Counted from the stretch's first letter, positions 1-8,091 are shown. The stretch: 57,629 nt of DNA from Nitrososphaeraceae archaeon (GCA_021325295.1 JAJPHM010000005.1:1-57629), one strand, 5' to 3'. A program made the numbers and translations. The notes: generated from the sequence alone by a model not told the origin.

Positions 1-192
1 GGTGTACAGATAAACTCAGATGCTGATATAATTGTAGGAATAGACCAAAAGCAGGTAAGAAAGACAGATGATATCATTAACTATATTGACAGCAAGTCGG
101 TTGGTGATACTGTTATTGTGAAGGTGATGAGAGCTGGTGCAGAGAAGGATATAGCTGTCAAGCTTGGTGCTAGGCCGAGTCCACAAGGCTGA
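1..192 (+). CDS. PDZ domain C-terminus of a DegP/HtrA-like serine protease (partial)
   Basis: The window opens inside an open frame that ends with TGA at 190-192; 63 residues are visible. The pattern GVQINSDADIIVGIDQKQV followed by a D-D-I-x-x-Y-I segment and a KVMRAG strand is the peptide-binding half of a PDZ domain, as at the C-terminus of DegP/HtrA trypsin-like proteases. The catalytic domain would lie upstream, outside the window. Family knowledge: such proteases are exported quality-control enzymes that act on misfolded envelope proteins. The domain call is good; the protease call is an inference from how archaeal PDZ domains usually occur. A site-2 protease is a possible alternative. 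Confidence 0.7.
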   Translation, partial: GVQINSDADIIVGIDQKQVRKTDDIINYIDSKSVGDTVIVKVMRAGAEKDIAVKLGARPSPQG

Positions 193-279
193 CGAAAGCC
201 TCCTCTGATCCACTACACCTTTTTGGGATTCAACTAGCTAGCAATTAGGAGAGCAATAGCAAATAAGCTCAAGAATGAG

Positions 280-510
280 TTAGCCGACTTTTTCTAATCT
301 ACAATTCCTGAGTTCGATCATCCTATCTAGTCGCTGGATGGTATCAAGCATGAAAGGCGCGTATGTAAAACGACCCGCGCCCATAAGGTAACTTTGATAC
401 CTCACATCGTTAAGCAATCGTTTAACAATAGTTGTACTAATAATAGTTATGAGAATTACAGAGAAACAACAAGCTGTAGCGTCACATATTGCTCTATACC
501 TCCAGTACAA
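280..510 (-). CDS. Possible small membrane protein (doubtful)
   Basis: A 76-codon frame from a TTG start, with one hydrophobic segment at about residues 14-30 followed by a basic, polar tail. It sits alone between the PDZ protein end and a small membrane protein on the other strand. There is no recognisable family, no clear TATA box at the right distance and no Shine-Dalgarno motif. It is listed only because the hydrophobic-then-charged layout is typical of small archaeal membrane proteins. It may be chance; the stretch 193-552 otherwise holds nothing I can identify. Confidence 0.22.
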   Translation of the reverse strand: MYWRYRAICDATACCFSVILITIISTTIVKRLLNDVRYQSYLMGAGRFTYAPFMLDTIQRLDRMIELRNCRLEKVG

Positions 511-552
511 TTTCCTGATAGGAAATGTTTCTCCTGCTAGGCATATTCCAAT

Positions 553-789
553 ATGAGGTGGACCATAGAATTGGCTAGAAATATCGAAAAGTCATTTATG
601 GCTGCAGTGTTTGGATCTGCAATATCATTCGTGCTCGGATTTGTTTTGCGCCTACCAATGCAGAATGTCATTATCTCGGCAGGCCTGACGGGAATTCTGG
701 TCTTTTCAGGCTTTATCATGAGAGCTGCAGGGTCGAAAGGAAATACTGAAGAGAAGCAAAAGGAGCAAAGCAATAATAGATCCAATTAA
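553..789 (+). CDS. Small two-helix membrane protein
   Basis: 78 residues from ATG. Hydrophobic stretches at about residues 16-33 and 37-57 suggest two membrane helices joined by a short turn, followed by a Lys/Glu/Asn-rich soluble tail (KQKEQSNNRSN). The opposite-strand frame over the same bases is less protein-like. No family is recognised. The first part is basic with an amphipathic helix, so a hairpin with both ends in the cytoplasm is likely. Function unknown. Confidence 0.5.
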   Translation: MRWTIELARNIEKSFMAAVFGSAISFVLGFVLRLPMQNVIISAGLTGILVFSGFIMRAAGSKGNTEEKQKEQSNNRSN

Positions 790-986
790 GATTGCTACCG
801 TGCGGAAAATGAATTCATCCGAAGCTAGAAGTTATTCTACCTCATCGATTTCTTTTTGAGTTGACCATTAGGCAGACAGATTTTGAAGCCGATTCAATTC
901 ATTCATTGGGACATTCAAAGTACTTTTGCAGCTGTTGGATCTGCAAAATAGCTAGACAATTATGTGAGCTGTTTTAACATAATACC

Positions 987-1613
987 ATGGCAAATGTCGG
1001 ATACGTAATGCTTGCTTTGCTCCCGCTTGCTCTGACAGGAACCATTTTGAACGAATCTGTCTCTTTTACCTCTGCTTATGCACAGACAACATCCTCAAAT
1101 GGCGTCGAGACTTGGACAGATAAAGAAAATGGAGTTGCAATTCTGCTCCAGATCAATCCCCTCAATCCAGTGGTTGACCAGCCTACCCAGCTCAAGTTCA
1201 GCGTTCAGGATCTTCAGACAGGCAAACCAATAGGGGACGTTACTGCACACATCACAGTAACAGATCCTCAGTCAAGGATATTTACGTTCAAAAATATTAC
1301 CTCACCTGACGGAAACTTTGCAGTACAATATATTTTCCCTGACTGTGAAACTTGGCAGGTTATAGCAACTGTTCACAGTGGCAGTTCCAGCTCAAAGGAA
1401 TTTGCAGATGTGGCATCATTTCCTGTATTCGTTCCATCTCAGCCGGCATGCAGTACTTTTTCCATAACATCATCAAATACTACTAGTAGTGGAACTGATA
1501 TACTGAATGCTATACCGTTTGCTGCAATAGCAGGTGGTGCCGCCGTGGCAATATTCTTTATTGTCCGCAAACGCAAAAGAACAGAAAGAAATGCAGGCTT
1601 TGCTGGACCATGA
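987..1613 (+). CDS. Exported, C-terminally membrane-anchored protein with an Ig-like domain
   Basis: 208 residues. The N-terminus is a signal peptide ending near A-Y-A-Q (about residue 31-34), a common thaumarchaeal cleavage context. Residues 45-150 are beta-rich with the pattern of an Ig/Big-type fold (LKFSVQDLQTGKPIGDVTAH and following strands) and two Cys that could pair. A Ser/Thr/Asn linker leads to a hydrophobic helix at about 176-194 and an RKRKR stop-transfer tail. The protein should sit outside the cell, held by the C-terminal helix. The tail has no PEF motif, unlike the island at 33-49 kb. A TATA-like ACAATTATG lies about 27 nt before the ATG. Confidence 0.72.
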   Translation: MANVGYVMLALLPLALTGTILNESVSFTSAYAQTTSSNGVETWTDKENGVAILLQINPLNPVVDQPTQLKFSVQDLQTGKPIGDVTAHITVTDPQSRIFTFKNITSPDGNFAVQYIFPDCETWQVIATVHSGSSSSKEFADVASFPVFVPSQPACSTFSITSSNTTSSGTDILNAIPFAAIAGGAAVAIFFIVRKRKRTERNAGFAGP

Positions 1614-1684
1614 ACCTGTCGTCTGTTGTACAAAAAAATTAATTCTTTTATACCCCAGACGACCAGGATACATTTGATAAAATA

Positions 1685-1867
1685 ATGGCTCTAATAGCGA
1701 ATGATTACTTTTCGATTAGAGCTGACATTAGAAGCAAAACCGAATCTATTCTGGCCAGTACTTTTTCCATATTATACTGACACACGGGTACTGGACAAAA
1801 AAGCTATCCCGTCAGACAAGATACTGCAGACAAAATTCGTGCCTATTACCAATTCTTTGGTGAATAA
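1685..1867 (+). pseudogene. Small gene interrupted by one in-frame TGA
   Basis: An ATG at 1685 opens 31 codons that stop at TGA (1778-1780). The same frame then continues with protein-like sequence (TGTGQKSYPVRQDTADKIRA and on to YYQFFGE) to TAA at 1865-1867, for 60 sense codons in all if the TGA is read through. A TATA-like CTTTTATAC lies about 33 nt upstream. A single base change (TGA to TGG) would restore one small soluble protein. It could be a decayed gene, a sequencing error, or two unrelated short frames. No family recognised. Confidence 0.35.
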
Positions 1868-1879
1868 CTTTTTCTAGTT

Positions 1880-1965
1880 TATTCATTCATCCGGCCATTT
1901 TTCACGCATGAATTTAGTGTCGATGAATAGGATTTGTGAATAATATTCATATTGACGAATGACTG
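1880..1965. promoter_or_regulatory. Cluster of ATTCAT/ATGAAT half-sites
   Basis: In this AT-rich stretch the hexamer ATTCAT or its complement ATGAAT, or the near variants GTGAAT and CGAATG, occur about eight times in both orientations, including the near-palindrome around GAATAATATTC. Another copy (AATGAATG) touches the TATA box of the small zinc-knuckle gene at 2102. It could be an operator for that gene. No known regulator motif is matched; this is a visual pattern only. Confidence 0.25.
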
Positions 1966-2068
1966 ACGTACGAAAGTGCAAGAAACTACAAGAATTGGAT
2001 TATGTCATATAATATCATACGACAGCTGCCTTGTGAATTTCTGGCATCATGAGACTGTATCCAATGAA

Positions 2069-2079
2069 TGTTAAAATAC
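2069..2079 (+). promoter_or_regulatory. TATA box for the zinc-knuckle gene at 2102
   Basis: TGTTAAAATAC is centred about 27 nt before the ATG at 2102, the spacing expected for an archaeal promoter driving a leaderless mRNA. It supports the reality of the very short gene downstream. Confidence 0.5.
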
Positions 2080-2101
2080 TGGGGCGACAACGGAGCGTTC
2101 C

Positions 2102-2236
2102 ATGACAGGAGAAAAATGTCAAACCTGCAAAGGAACCGGTTGCGTTCAGGTGGATTCTAATTTTGTATTGTGCAAGGCTTGCAAGGGCAACGGTATAATT
2201 GCCCCAAAGGCAATTAGCGACTACTTCAGCAGCTGA
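2102..2236 (+). CDS. 44-residue zinc-knuckle protein (DnaJ-like CxxCxGxG pair)
   Basis: A short gene from ATG to TGA containing two CxxC motifs: CQTCKGTG at residues 6-13 and CKACKGNG at 24-31. This is the repeat type of the DnaJ central zinc domain (CxxCxGxG), here standing alone with one zinc-binding pair. A TATA box sits 27 nt upstream of the start and there is no leader. Stand-alone mini zinc ribbons are common in Thaumarchaeota; the partner is unknown. It probably binds one zinc and acts as a small chaperone-like or nucleic-acid-binding knuckle, but only zinc binding is supported by the sequence. Confidence 0.62.
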   Translation: MTGEKCQTCKGTGCVQVDSNFVLCKACKGNGIIAPKAISDYFSS

Positions 2237-2304
2237 GATGGAACTTGGAGACCATCGGCAAAGACAAATGCAATTCTTGTCAAGGGTGATAGGTTTGATG
2301 GAGC

Positions 2305-2661
2305 CTACCCGAACTCCTCTAACATTTCTGCCAGCACAACTGCATTATTGTGCTCCTTGTCCTTTGCTGAGTAAAGCAAAGAAATCGACCCCTTCTCTTT
2401 TTCCAATCTCTTTATCTGACTTAACAGCTGCACCTTGTCGCCTTGCATGATTTCCTGTCTGTATTTTAACTTGAAACCGTCCCATTTGGCAGGATCATGC
2501 CCGAACCACTTTCTCAGCTTGCTGCTTGGCGCGACTTCTTTCATCCACAGATCGACCTTCACTCTATCTTTTGAAATTCCTCTTGGCCATAGCCTATCTA
2601 CCAGTATAGTGAATGTCTGATCCTGATTCCCAATGTCATAGATGCGCACAGGCCTTATCAT
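2305..2661 (-). CDS. DUF488 family protein (YeaO-like)
   Basis: 118 residues from the ATG at 2661. Diagnostic blocks of DUF488/YeaO are present: VDRLWPRGISK, the W-x-K-E-V-A-P-S block, and RKWFGHDPAKWDGFKLKYRQ. The length matches the family (about 115-120). The frame remains open to a start at 2769, but those extra 36 residues do not fit the family, so the inner ATG is preferred; an AT-rich TATA-like patch lies about 27 nt upstream of it. The family is widespread with no settled activity. It faces the zinc-knuckle gene convergently. Confidence 0.85.
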   Translation of the reverse strand: MIRPVRIYDIGNQDQTFTILVDRLWPRGISKDRVKVDLWMKEVAPSSKLRKWFGHDPAKWDGFKLKYRQEIMQGDKVQLLSQIKRLEKEKGSISLLYSAKDKEHNNAVVLAEMLEEFG

Positions 2662-2985
2662 CAAGGTAAAGTTTGTATCACGAAAAATTTGAAGGTTGTG
2701 AATGGACTGCCCGACATAATGCTTCAGACAGTCAATGATTTGTTTTATGAATTGTTGATGCTCCGGCACTCTAGCCGTTATAATCGAAGCAAAGAGATTG
2801 CCGGAGCTGTGATGAAGGCCAACATCCTATGGTAAATCTTGATTATAAAGAGATAGCAATAATTTGCAAACATCTGTGGTCTTATTCCCAGCTTATTGTT
2901 GTATAATTCAGGAGCCCGATCGTCTCTGCAACTCAGGCAAGGTTTATTATTAGCGCCATGTATTTCTCACAAAGCGAACCCAAGT

Positions 2986-3525
2986 ATGTCTGCAGGGAAT
3001 TCAGACATAAGGCAGCAGGTCAACGCCAATAGAGATGCGCTGAAAAAGCTTCAGCTTCTTGTTCCGGGCCTAAGTGGCTATAGAAAGCGCGAGGATATTC
3101 GTATTGCTGATGAACTTTTGCGAAATCAGGTTGCAGACAAACTTGACCAAGCAAAGGCAAGCCTTGAAGCGATAAGGAAGCAGATGGCCGCCGCCAATGA
3201 TTTTACTAACCTGACAAGCATAGGCTCCCTGATATCTCAGTTGCAGCAGGTATCCGGCGAGATCCACCACGCCCAGCAAGGTTATTCTGGTTTTGCGGCA
3301 CCGATAAGCATTGATGAAACGAAGCTAAACGCCCTCTACAATTATGACTATGATTTTGTAAGCTCTTCGATGTCACTTCTGGAATCAACCACAAATCTGG
3401 TCTACGATCCTTCTTCGCCGGCCTCGATCCAGCCGGCGATCACAGGAATCAGCAAAAATGTGGCAAACCTGAAGCAAAAATGGGCTGCAAGAATGCAGAC
3501 AATTGAAAACATACTGGCAAAGTAA
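2986..3525 (+). CDS. Coiled-coil protein, first gene of an SPFH/zinc-ribbon cluster
   Basis: 179 residues from the ATG at 2986 (an open frame extends back to 2896, but the upstream residues are not protein-like). It is alpha-helical throughout: heptad-like stretches at about residues 5-30, 48-75 and 85-105, then a Pro/Ser turn and a last helix ending KWAARMQTIENILAK. There is no signal peptide or membrane segment, so it is cytoplasmic. It lies 34 nt upstream of the SPFH-like gene and is probably co-transcribed with it, which suggests a structural or adaptor partner of that complex. No named family recognised. Confidence 0.7.
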   Translation: MSAGNSDIRQQVNANRDALKKLQLLVPGLSGYRKREDIRIADELLRNQVADKLDQAKASLEAIRKQMAAANDFTNLTSIGSLISQLQQVSGEIHHAQQGYSGFAAPISIDETKLNALYNYDYDFVSSSMSLLESTTNLVYDPSSPASIQPAITGISKNVANLKQKWAARMQTIENILAK

Positions 3526-3559
3526 AAAAAGTAAGACAGAAGAAAGGAAGGAAAAATGA

Positions 3560-4672
3560 TTGTTCCACAGAAATAAAGGAAATAATCCTGCCGACATACC
3601 GGAAAAGGGCGGCAGTACTTTTGGCTCAACTACCATAAACTGGGAGGATCAGTTCAAGCAAAACAATGTCATGTGGAAGGTGCCAAGGCTGATCAGGCTC
3701 AACGATAACATCGTTGTGAGGGAAGATGAGATCGCAGTCTTTTACCGTGATGGAAAGGTGTTGACATACTTTGACCAGCCAAACAGGTATGCCCTTACTG
3801 ATATCAACGCGCCTGTGGTCGGCAATTTGCTGAAACATTTCATTGGCGTCCAGCAGCAGGCTGAGGTCTTTTACCTGCAAAAGAGGTACATGGACGGCAA
3901 GTTTGGTAGTGCTCAGCCATATCAATTCACCGACCCGCTTTTTGGCATCGTGAACCTGCGAGTATTTGGCGAGTACAGGTGGAAGGTTTCTTCGCCCGAG
4001 AATTTCATTAATCAATTTGTTGGCACGTTTAACGTTGAAACCTCAGAGCAGGTCGAGACAAGGCTCAGAGAGCAGATGGTCATACTCGTATACAATGCAT
4101 TAGGCAGGATGAAGCAACAGGGCCTCAAAGTAACTGATCTGGCATCGAACCTTACGAATCTCGAGCAGATGGTACTTGCCACGGCCCCTGACAACTTTGG
4201 GCAGTACGGAGTTGAGATAAACAAGGTCTCGGGCCTGACAATCAGCCTGCCGGATGCAGTGCAAAAAGCTATTGACACTCGCTCGGAAATGTCGGCCCTT
4301 GGGGTAAATTACATGCAGTACCAGGCAGGGCAGGCAATGACAGAGGCTGCAAGCAATCCATCTGGTGGTGCAGGTTCTGTAGCCGGCCTTGGAGTCGGGT
4401 TTGGCGCAGGAACAGGCATAGGATATGCCATGGGCGGCCAGATGTCTCAGGGCATGGGCCTGCAATCCAAATCCTGCCTGAAATGTGGCTCGCTGATACC
4501 AGTAAACAACAACTTTTGCCCAAACTGCGGCGCAGACCAAAGACAGCCGCCTTCTGGCTCTCAACCCCAGCAACCACAACAACAGCAGGCCAAATTCTGC
4601 TCAAATTGCGGATCGGCGCTTGGCGCAAACGTAAAGTTCTGCCCAAACTGTGGCAAGCAGGTACAGAGCTGA
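3560..4672 (+). CDS. SPFH-like (virion-core/YdjI type) protein with two C-terminal zinc ribbons
   Basis: 370 residues from a TTG start; AGGAAGG about 8 nt upstream is a good Shine-Dalgarno match, and the nearby ATG at 3556 is out of frame. Residues about 28-245 match the SPFH-type family often labelled virion core protein (INWEDQ..., V-x-x-D-E-I-A-V-F-Y-R-D-G-K, LFGIVNLRVFGEYRWKV). A Gly/Ala/Met-rich linker (265-300) leads to two zinc ribbons: C306/C309 with C320/C323, and C347/C350 with C361/C364, separated by a Gln/Pro linker. Family knowledge: these proteins oligomerise and often sit next to zinc-ribbon partners. Here the neighbours are a coiled-coil protein and another zinc-ribbon protein, so the three likely form one complex. 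Cellular role unknown. Confidence 0.82.
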   Translation: MFHRNKGNNPADIPEKGGSTFGSTTINWEDQFKQNNVMWKVPRLIRLNDNIVVREDEIAVFYRDGKVLTYFDQPNRYALTDINAPVVGNLLKHFIGVQQQAEVFYLQKRYMDGKFGSAQPYQFTDPLFGIVNLRVFGEYRWKVSSPENFINQFVGTFNVETSEQVETRLREQMVILVYNALGRMKQQGLKVTDLASNLTNLEQMVLATAPDNFGQYGVEINKVSGLTISLPDAVQKAIDTRSEMSALGVNYMQYQAGQAMTEAASNPSGGAGSVAGLGVGFGAGTGIGYAMGGQMSQGMGLQSKSCLKCGSLIPVNNNFCPNCGADQRQPPSGSQPQQPQQQQAKFCSNCGSALGANVKFCPNCGKQVQS

Positions 4673-4711
4673 TGATGAATGGTTAGCAATAAAGCAAGGA
4701 GAGACAGATGA

Positions 4712-5740
4712 ATGGAGTTTTGCAGCAAGTGTGGTACCCAGCTTCCGGATGAAGCAGTCTTCTGCTACAAGTGTGGAGCAAGAGTCATTTCTGAATCGCA
4801 GGAGCAGCAAGCTGCAGCTTCCGGGTCTCAACCAACTTTCGCAATACCTGCCTCCCCAACGCAGCTCAAATGTTCAAGTTGTGGCGCCCCAATCTCTCCT
4901 AAATTCGGTGAGATGGTCATCACATGTGAATACTGTGGCACGAGCATCACATTAGGAAATGAAGGGTGGAAAAGCATACAGAAACACACTATGCTTCCAC
5001 TGAGGGTCAGCTCAAAAGACGATATTCTCACTCGCATTCACAATGTAATGGACAAAGGAATTCTAAGACACCATTTGCAGGAAAGCTCTGTCCTCGAGGA
5101 AATAAACCTCAGTTTTGTCCCCTACTGGATAATACCTGTCTCGGCTAGAACTTCTGTGGTAGCTGTCGACGAGGCATCTCAGGTTGGCACGATAGCAACT
5201 ACCATGGCACTTGTGAGCTTGATGGGCGGAATCGGAAACCAAGGAGGAAGAGGCGGATTTGGAATGGGTGGCGGAATGGGGATGGCAAGCGGGATGATGC
5301 TTGGAAGCATGATGGGAGGGGGCATGGGTATGGGTGGCATGGCTTCCCGAAGGAATTTTCAGCTTGATTCAAACTATGACTATCCGGTAGTTGCACTTGC
5401 GGCATTTACTGAATATCAGCCAATCGACTACAACTTTGCACTCGCAGACAGAATGTTGTTTGATATTGGAAAAATAGACAAGAGCATAAAGGTGCTCAAT
5501 GGCGATATCAGCGAAGATGCGGCCAAGTACAGGGCCAAAGCGCTTGTAGATCAGCTTCAATCCATAAAGGCGCACCAGCAATACCACATGATACAGCAGA
5601 TAAGCTCACAGGAAGATGTCTCGGATGGAGAGCTGCTTCATGTCCCAGTCTGGTTTGTCAGGTACAACCACAAGGGCAAAAAAATAGTCTTTGTAATAGA
5701 TGCAAACACGGGCAACCCGATTAACAGTATCGGTCTTTGA
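4712..5740 (+). CDS. Zinc-ribbon protein with a Gly/Met-rich hydrophobic stretch
   Basis: 342 residues; AAGGAGAG ahead of the ATG is a strong ribosome site and an out-of-frame ATG sits 4 nt earlier. Ribbon 1 uses C4/C7 and C18/C21, ribbon 2 uses C54/C57 and C72/C75. Residues about 90-170 form a mixed domain containing FVPYWIIPVSAR. Residues about 171-210 are a striking run of Gly and Met with some hydrophobics. The last 120 residues are a helical then beta domain ending in HVPVWFVRYNHKGKKIVFVI and an N-terminal-PepSY-like strand pair. It follows the SPFH-like gene by 39 nt, so the cluster is probably an operon. The Gly/Met stretch could insert in membranes or bind metal; this is inference. 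Confidence 0.78.
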   Translation: MEFCSKCGTQLPDEAVFCYKCGARVISESQEQQAAASGSQPTFAIPASPTQLKCSSCGAPISPKFGEMVITCEYCGTSITLGNEGWKSIQKHTMLPLRVSSKDDILTRIHNVMDKGILRHHLQESSVLEEINLSFVPYWIIPVSARTSVVAVDEASQVGTIATTMALVSLMGGIGNQGGRGGFGMGGGMGMASGMMLGSMMGGGMGMGGMASRRNFQLDSNYDYPVVALAAFTEYQPIDYNFALADRMLFDIGKIDKSIKVLNGDISEDAAKYRAKALVDQLQSIKAHQQYHMIQQISSQEDVSDGELLHVPVWFVRYNHKGKKIVFVIDANTGNPINSIGL

Positions 5741-5767
5741 GTTTGGTTTGTGCAAAGCAGTTTTTCT

Positions 5768-6019
5768 CTAAAGCCTATCAATGATGGGCTTTAGGTGGTC
5801 CGGCAGTTGAGGAAGCTCTGTATGGCTGATATTATTCTGCAGAGTATCGGTTCCTATCCTTCGTACTTTCTGGGTTGCTATCAGAGTATCAATCCCGCGC
5901 TCTATTTCTTTTTGCGACAGCGTTCCTTTGAGCTTATCTTTTAGCATGTTTTCTGAATCATATTTATTAATTGCATACTGGATCAGGACCAGCCTATCGT
6001 CCATAGAGAGGTTTACCAT
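5768..6019 (-). CDS. Small helical protein, possible winged-helix fold
   Basis: 83 residues from the ATG at 6019; a TATA-like CTTTATTAG (complement at 6043-6051) is centred 28 nt upstream, which favours this start over one at 6085. The sequence has three helices and a possible wing (LSQKEIERGIDTLIATQKVR then RIGTDTLQ), reminiscent of small archaeal winged-helix proteins, but the match is weak. It is convergent with the zinc-ribbon gene. A regulator role is a guess. Confidence 0.5.
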   Translation of the reverse strand: MVNLSMDDRLVLIQYAINKYDSENMLKDKLKGTLSQKEIERGIDTLIATQKVRRIGTDTLQNNISHTELPQLPDHLKPIIDRL

Positions 6020-6104
6020 AGGAAATGGCAGGTGAACGACAGCTAATAAAGCTAAGTCATCATGATTTGTGTAGATAAATCGCACATGGATTCACATATA
6101 ATGA

Positions 6105-6229
6105 CTATGCTTCTCTCTTGGCCTTCGAAACGGCTGCAAGGCTCATCTCTGACTGTTTTTTTAAGCTAATTGCAGCCTTTCCCAACAGGTTTTATGAAAT
6201 TCCGTAGCCAATTCAACCAGTAATTTCTT
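6105..6229 (-). pseudogene. Possible decayed helical small gene
   Basis: On the minus strand, one frame reads KKLLVELATEFHK and stops; shifting by one base in the A-run near 6193-6196 gives LLGKAAISLKKQSEMSLAAV and a basic tail ending at TAG (6105-6107). Joined, they make one amphipathic, phasin-like helical peptide. An extra A in the AAAA run would repair the frame. No convincing start codon is visible. It is either a gene remnant or a sequencing slip; chance similarity cannot be excluded. Confidence 0.22.
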
Positions 6230-6293
6230 CTACGTTTTTGTGTCAAATTTCTTTTTTATCTTTTGCTTCAATGCAGTTTGGCTGATAAATAGT

Positions 6294-7175
6294 TTGGCTT
6301 CATCTGGCGATAATCTCGGTAGCTTTGAGGGAAAATATCCCAAGTCGCTGTTCAATAAAGTGCTAACCGTAAATGGAGAAACTGTTGGTCATATCATGAA
6401 GGAGACTGATGACACTATCGTGGTATTCAGTGACCAAGACAGCAGTGTCAGGTTTGACATTCCAAAGTCAAAGATTCAGGTCGCTGGCAGTTCTGTGACT
6501 CTGAACAATCAACAGGACCTATCAACCTTCAAGGTAACTAGAGACGCTCCCCTTCCACAAGACAGAAGCATAAGACCTTCAACTGAAGAGATCCTTCAAG
6601 TGGCAAGAGAAGCCCCGGAAGATGAGCCGAGTGCATCAAAGAATCAGCCAAAGAATAGAGCTGAGGCAATTCTTGAGGAGGGAAGCAGCCTTTCGATTGA
6701 ACCTAGACCTCAGACGACAATTGTGCCTGCCTACAATGAGCTTGCGCCTCAACAGCAAGAAGGCAAGGTTACAAAGGCCGTGAAAAAGGCTGCACAGGAG
6801 GTCAAGGAACTTGTTACTGCAACAGCTAAAATTTCCACAAAGAAGGCAAGGGAGAAGAAGTCTGCAGCTGAACGCAGGATGGCAGAGATGGATGCTGAGA
6901 AGATATCAAGGATGGGCGACCTAGCCACGACATTTACAGCTTCGTTTGAAGATGTCTTGGCACAGATCACTGCAAAGCCCTATCAGGACCAAGTTCAGAT
7001 TTATGATGGGTTCCTTACGTTGATAGACAAGCAACGACAGCTTGTGCAGGCAAGAAAGAATTTTGCTGCAAAGTTGCAGGGTCAGCAGCCCAAGCAGCCT
7101 ACAGAACTGAAGGGAAAGAATGCAAGGGAGAGAATATCACGGGCCAAAAAGGTAAGAACGGCGGAAGCAGCCTGA
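6294..7175 (+). CDS. PRC-barrel-like protein with a helical C-terminal domain shared with the protein at 10446-10952
   Basis: About 293 residues from the TTG at 6294; the frame stays open to a GTG at 6240, but those 18 residues are an unlikely start. Residues about 15-70 (KSLFNKVLTVNGETVGHI and following) form a PRC-barrel-type beta domain like those in the DUF2382 proteins downstream. A long charged linker follows, then a Lys/Ala-rich helix (VKELVTATAKISTKKAREKK) and a helical block (about 205-265: ISRMGDLATTFTASFEDVLA and following). The same C-terminal block occurs in the minus-strand gene at 10446-10952. No signal peptide. Family knowledge links PRC barrels with RNA or membrane-complex assembly; the actual role is unknown. 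Confidence 0.7.
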   Translation: MASSGDNLGSFEGKYPKSLFNKVLTVNGETVGHIMKETDDTIVVFSDQDSSVRFDIPKSKIQVAGSSVTLNNQQDLSTFKVTRDAPLPQDRSIRPSTEEILQVAREAPEDEPSASKNQPKNRAEAILEEGSSLSIEPRPQTTIVPAYNELAPQQQEGKVTKAVKKAAQEVKELVTATAKISTKKAREKKSAAERRMAEMDAEKISRMGDLATTFTASFEDVLAQITAKPYQDQVQIYDGFLTLIDKQRQLVQARKNFAAKLQGQQPKQPTELKGKNARERISRAKKVRTAEAA

Positions 7176-7258
7176 TTGAGTGGTTGGTCAGCATACTAAT
7201 TTAGAATACCATAAGAAAGCTCGCGACTGTTTTTTTCTTATACTGCATCACAAAGCTC

Positions 7259-7426
7259 GTGACACTAGAGCATAGGAAATCGCCAGTAAAATGGAGAGAA
7301 TCGAGCTTCTTTGGCAAACGTTACAAAAGAAGCATCATTCTACTGATTCTTGCTACAGCCGCAATGGCTGGAATTACTTCTCTGACAGCATATCTGTTTG
7401 ACATCATGTTTCACTTCAGAGTCTGA
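7259..7426 (+). CDS. 55-residue single-helix membrane protein
   Basis: GTG start at 7259 and TGA at 7424. The first 24 residues are basic and polar (HRKSPVKWRESSFFGKRYKR); residues about 25-47 form one hydrophobic helix, followed by a short amphipathic end. A TATA-like TTCTTATAC (about 7233-7242) lies 20-25 nt upstream, giving a leaderless layout. The gene falls between two genes of the stress cluster on the same strand. Unknown family; orientation by the positive-inside rule puts the N-terminus in the cytoplasm. Confidence 0.48.
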   Translation: MTLEHRKSPVKWRESSFFGKRYKRSIILLILATAAMAGITSLTAYLFDIMFHFRV

Positions 7427-7458
7427 TCCACAACTAGGACCGATAAATCTCAGCCAAA

Positions 7459-7467
7459 GGTTATAAC
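7459..7467 (+). promoter_or_regulatory. TATA box deciding the TTG start at 7491
   Basis: GGTTATAAC is centred about 27 nt before the TTG at 7491, which is the reason that TTG is chosen as the start of a leaderless gene. Confidence 0.45.
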
Positions 7468-7490
7468 AGATAAGTACCTGGAATAAGCAG

Positions 7491-8000
7491 TTGCAACTGG
7501 ACAACAGTACTAACGAACAAAATGCAGAAGAGGTAAAAGTAATCCCAGTAATTGAACAGAAAGGTTCATTTAATAAAATTCTGAAAAGACAGGATATCAC
7601 AATAGAAAAAAGATGGGTAACGGAAAACAAGACAATAACAATCCCTATAAAATACGAGCAGCTTTTCATAAATGGTCGTCCTGCAAAACCCACAGACGGA
7701 ATAATGGATTCACTCAGAGATGGAGTTGGCGGCAACACTATAAGAAAGGTCAAAGTCAATGACAAGAATAGAGTGGCAGACGAAACTGTTCCGTTGATGG
7801 AAGGGCGGTCGGATACTGAGACCATTCCACTCTATGGTGAAGAGATAATTATTACCAAACGGCTTGTCAAACTTGAAGATGCGATAATTAGAAAGAGGCA
7901 GGTAACCGAAAATAAGAAAATTGTAATACCCACCACTAAAGACAGGGTTGAAGTAAAGTATCCGAGTGGTAGAAAAGAAAGAATAGTAGAAGCAGGCTAG
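7491..8000 (+). CDS. DUF2382 (YsnF/AvaK-like) domain protein
   Basis: 169 residues from a TTG start placed 27 nt after a TATA box. The repeated strand-turn-strand pattern of DUF2382 is clear: VIPVIEQKG..., ITIEKRWVTENKTITIPIKY, then TVPLMEG..., IIITKRLVKLEDAIIRKRQV, TENKKIVIPTTKDRVEV. Unlike the two following paralogues it lacks an N-terminal PRC barrel and consists almost wholly of two DUF2382 units. Family knowledge: YsnF is a general-stress protein in Bacillus and AvaK is known from akinete-forming cyanobacteria; biochemical activity is unknown. It belongs to a cluster of three such genes. Confidence 0.75.
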   Translation: MQLDNSTNEQNAEEVKVIPVIEQKGSFNKILKRQDITIEKRWVTENKTITIPIKYEQLFINGRPAKPTDGIMDSLRDGVGGNTIRKVKVNDKNRVADETVPLMEGRSDTETIPLYGEEIIITKRLVKLEDAIIRKRQVTENKKIVIPTTKDRVEVKYPSGRKERIVEAG

Positions 8001-8091
8001 TTTTCATTTTGGTCAGCCGTTGAGATATAATTCAGTTGCCAGATGAAAGGTATTCTATAGTCACTAAATATCATTTTCTGCAGGTTGGGCT

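Noticed and set aside
4483-4955. Plus-strand frames across the zinc-ribbon region
   Set aside because: Shifted readings of the SPFH-like and zinc-ribbon genes; they lack zinc motifs and ribosome sites.
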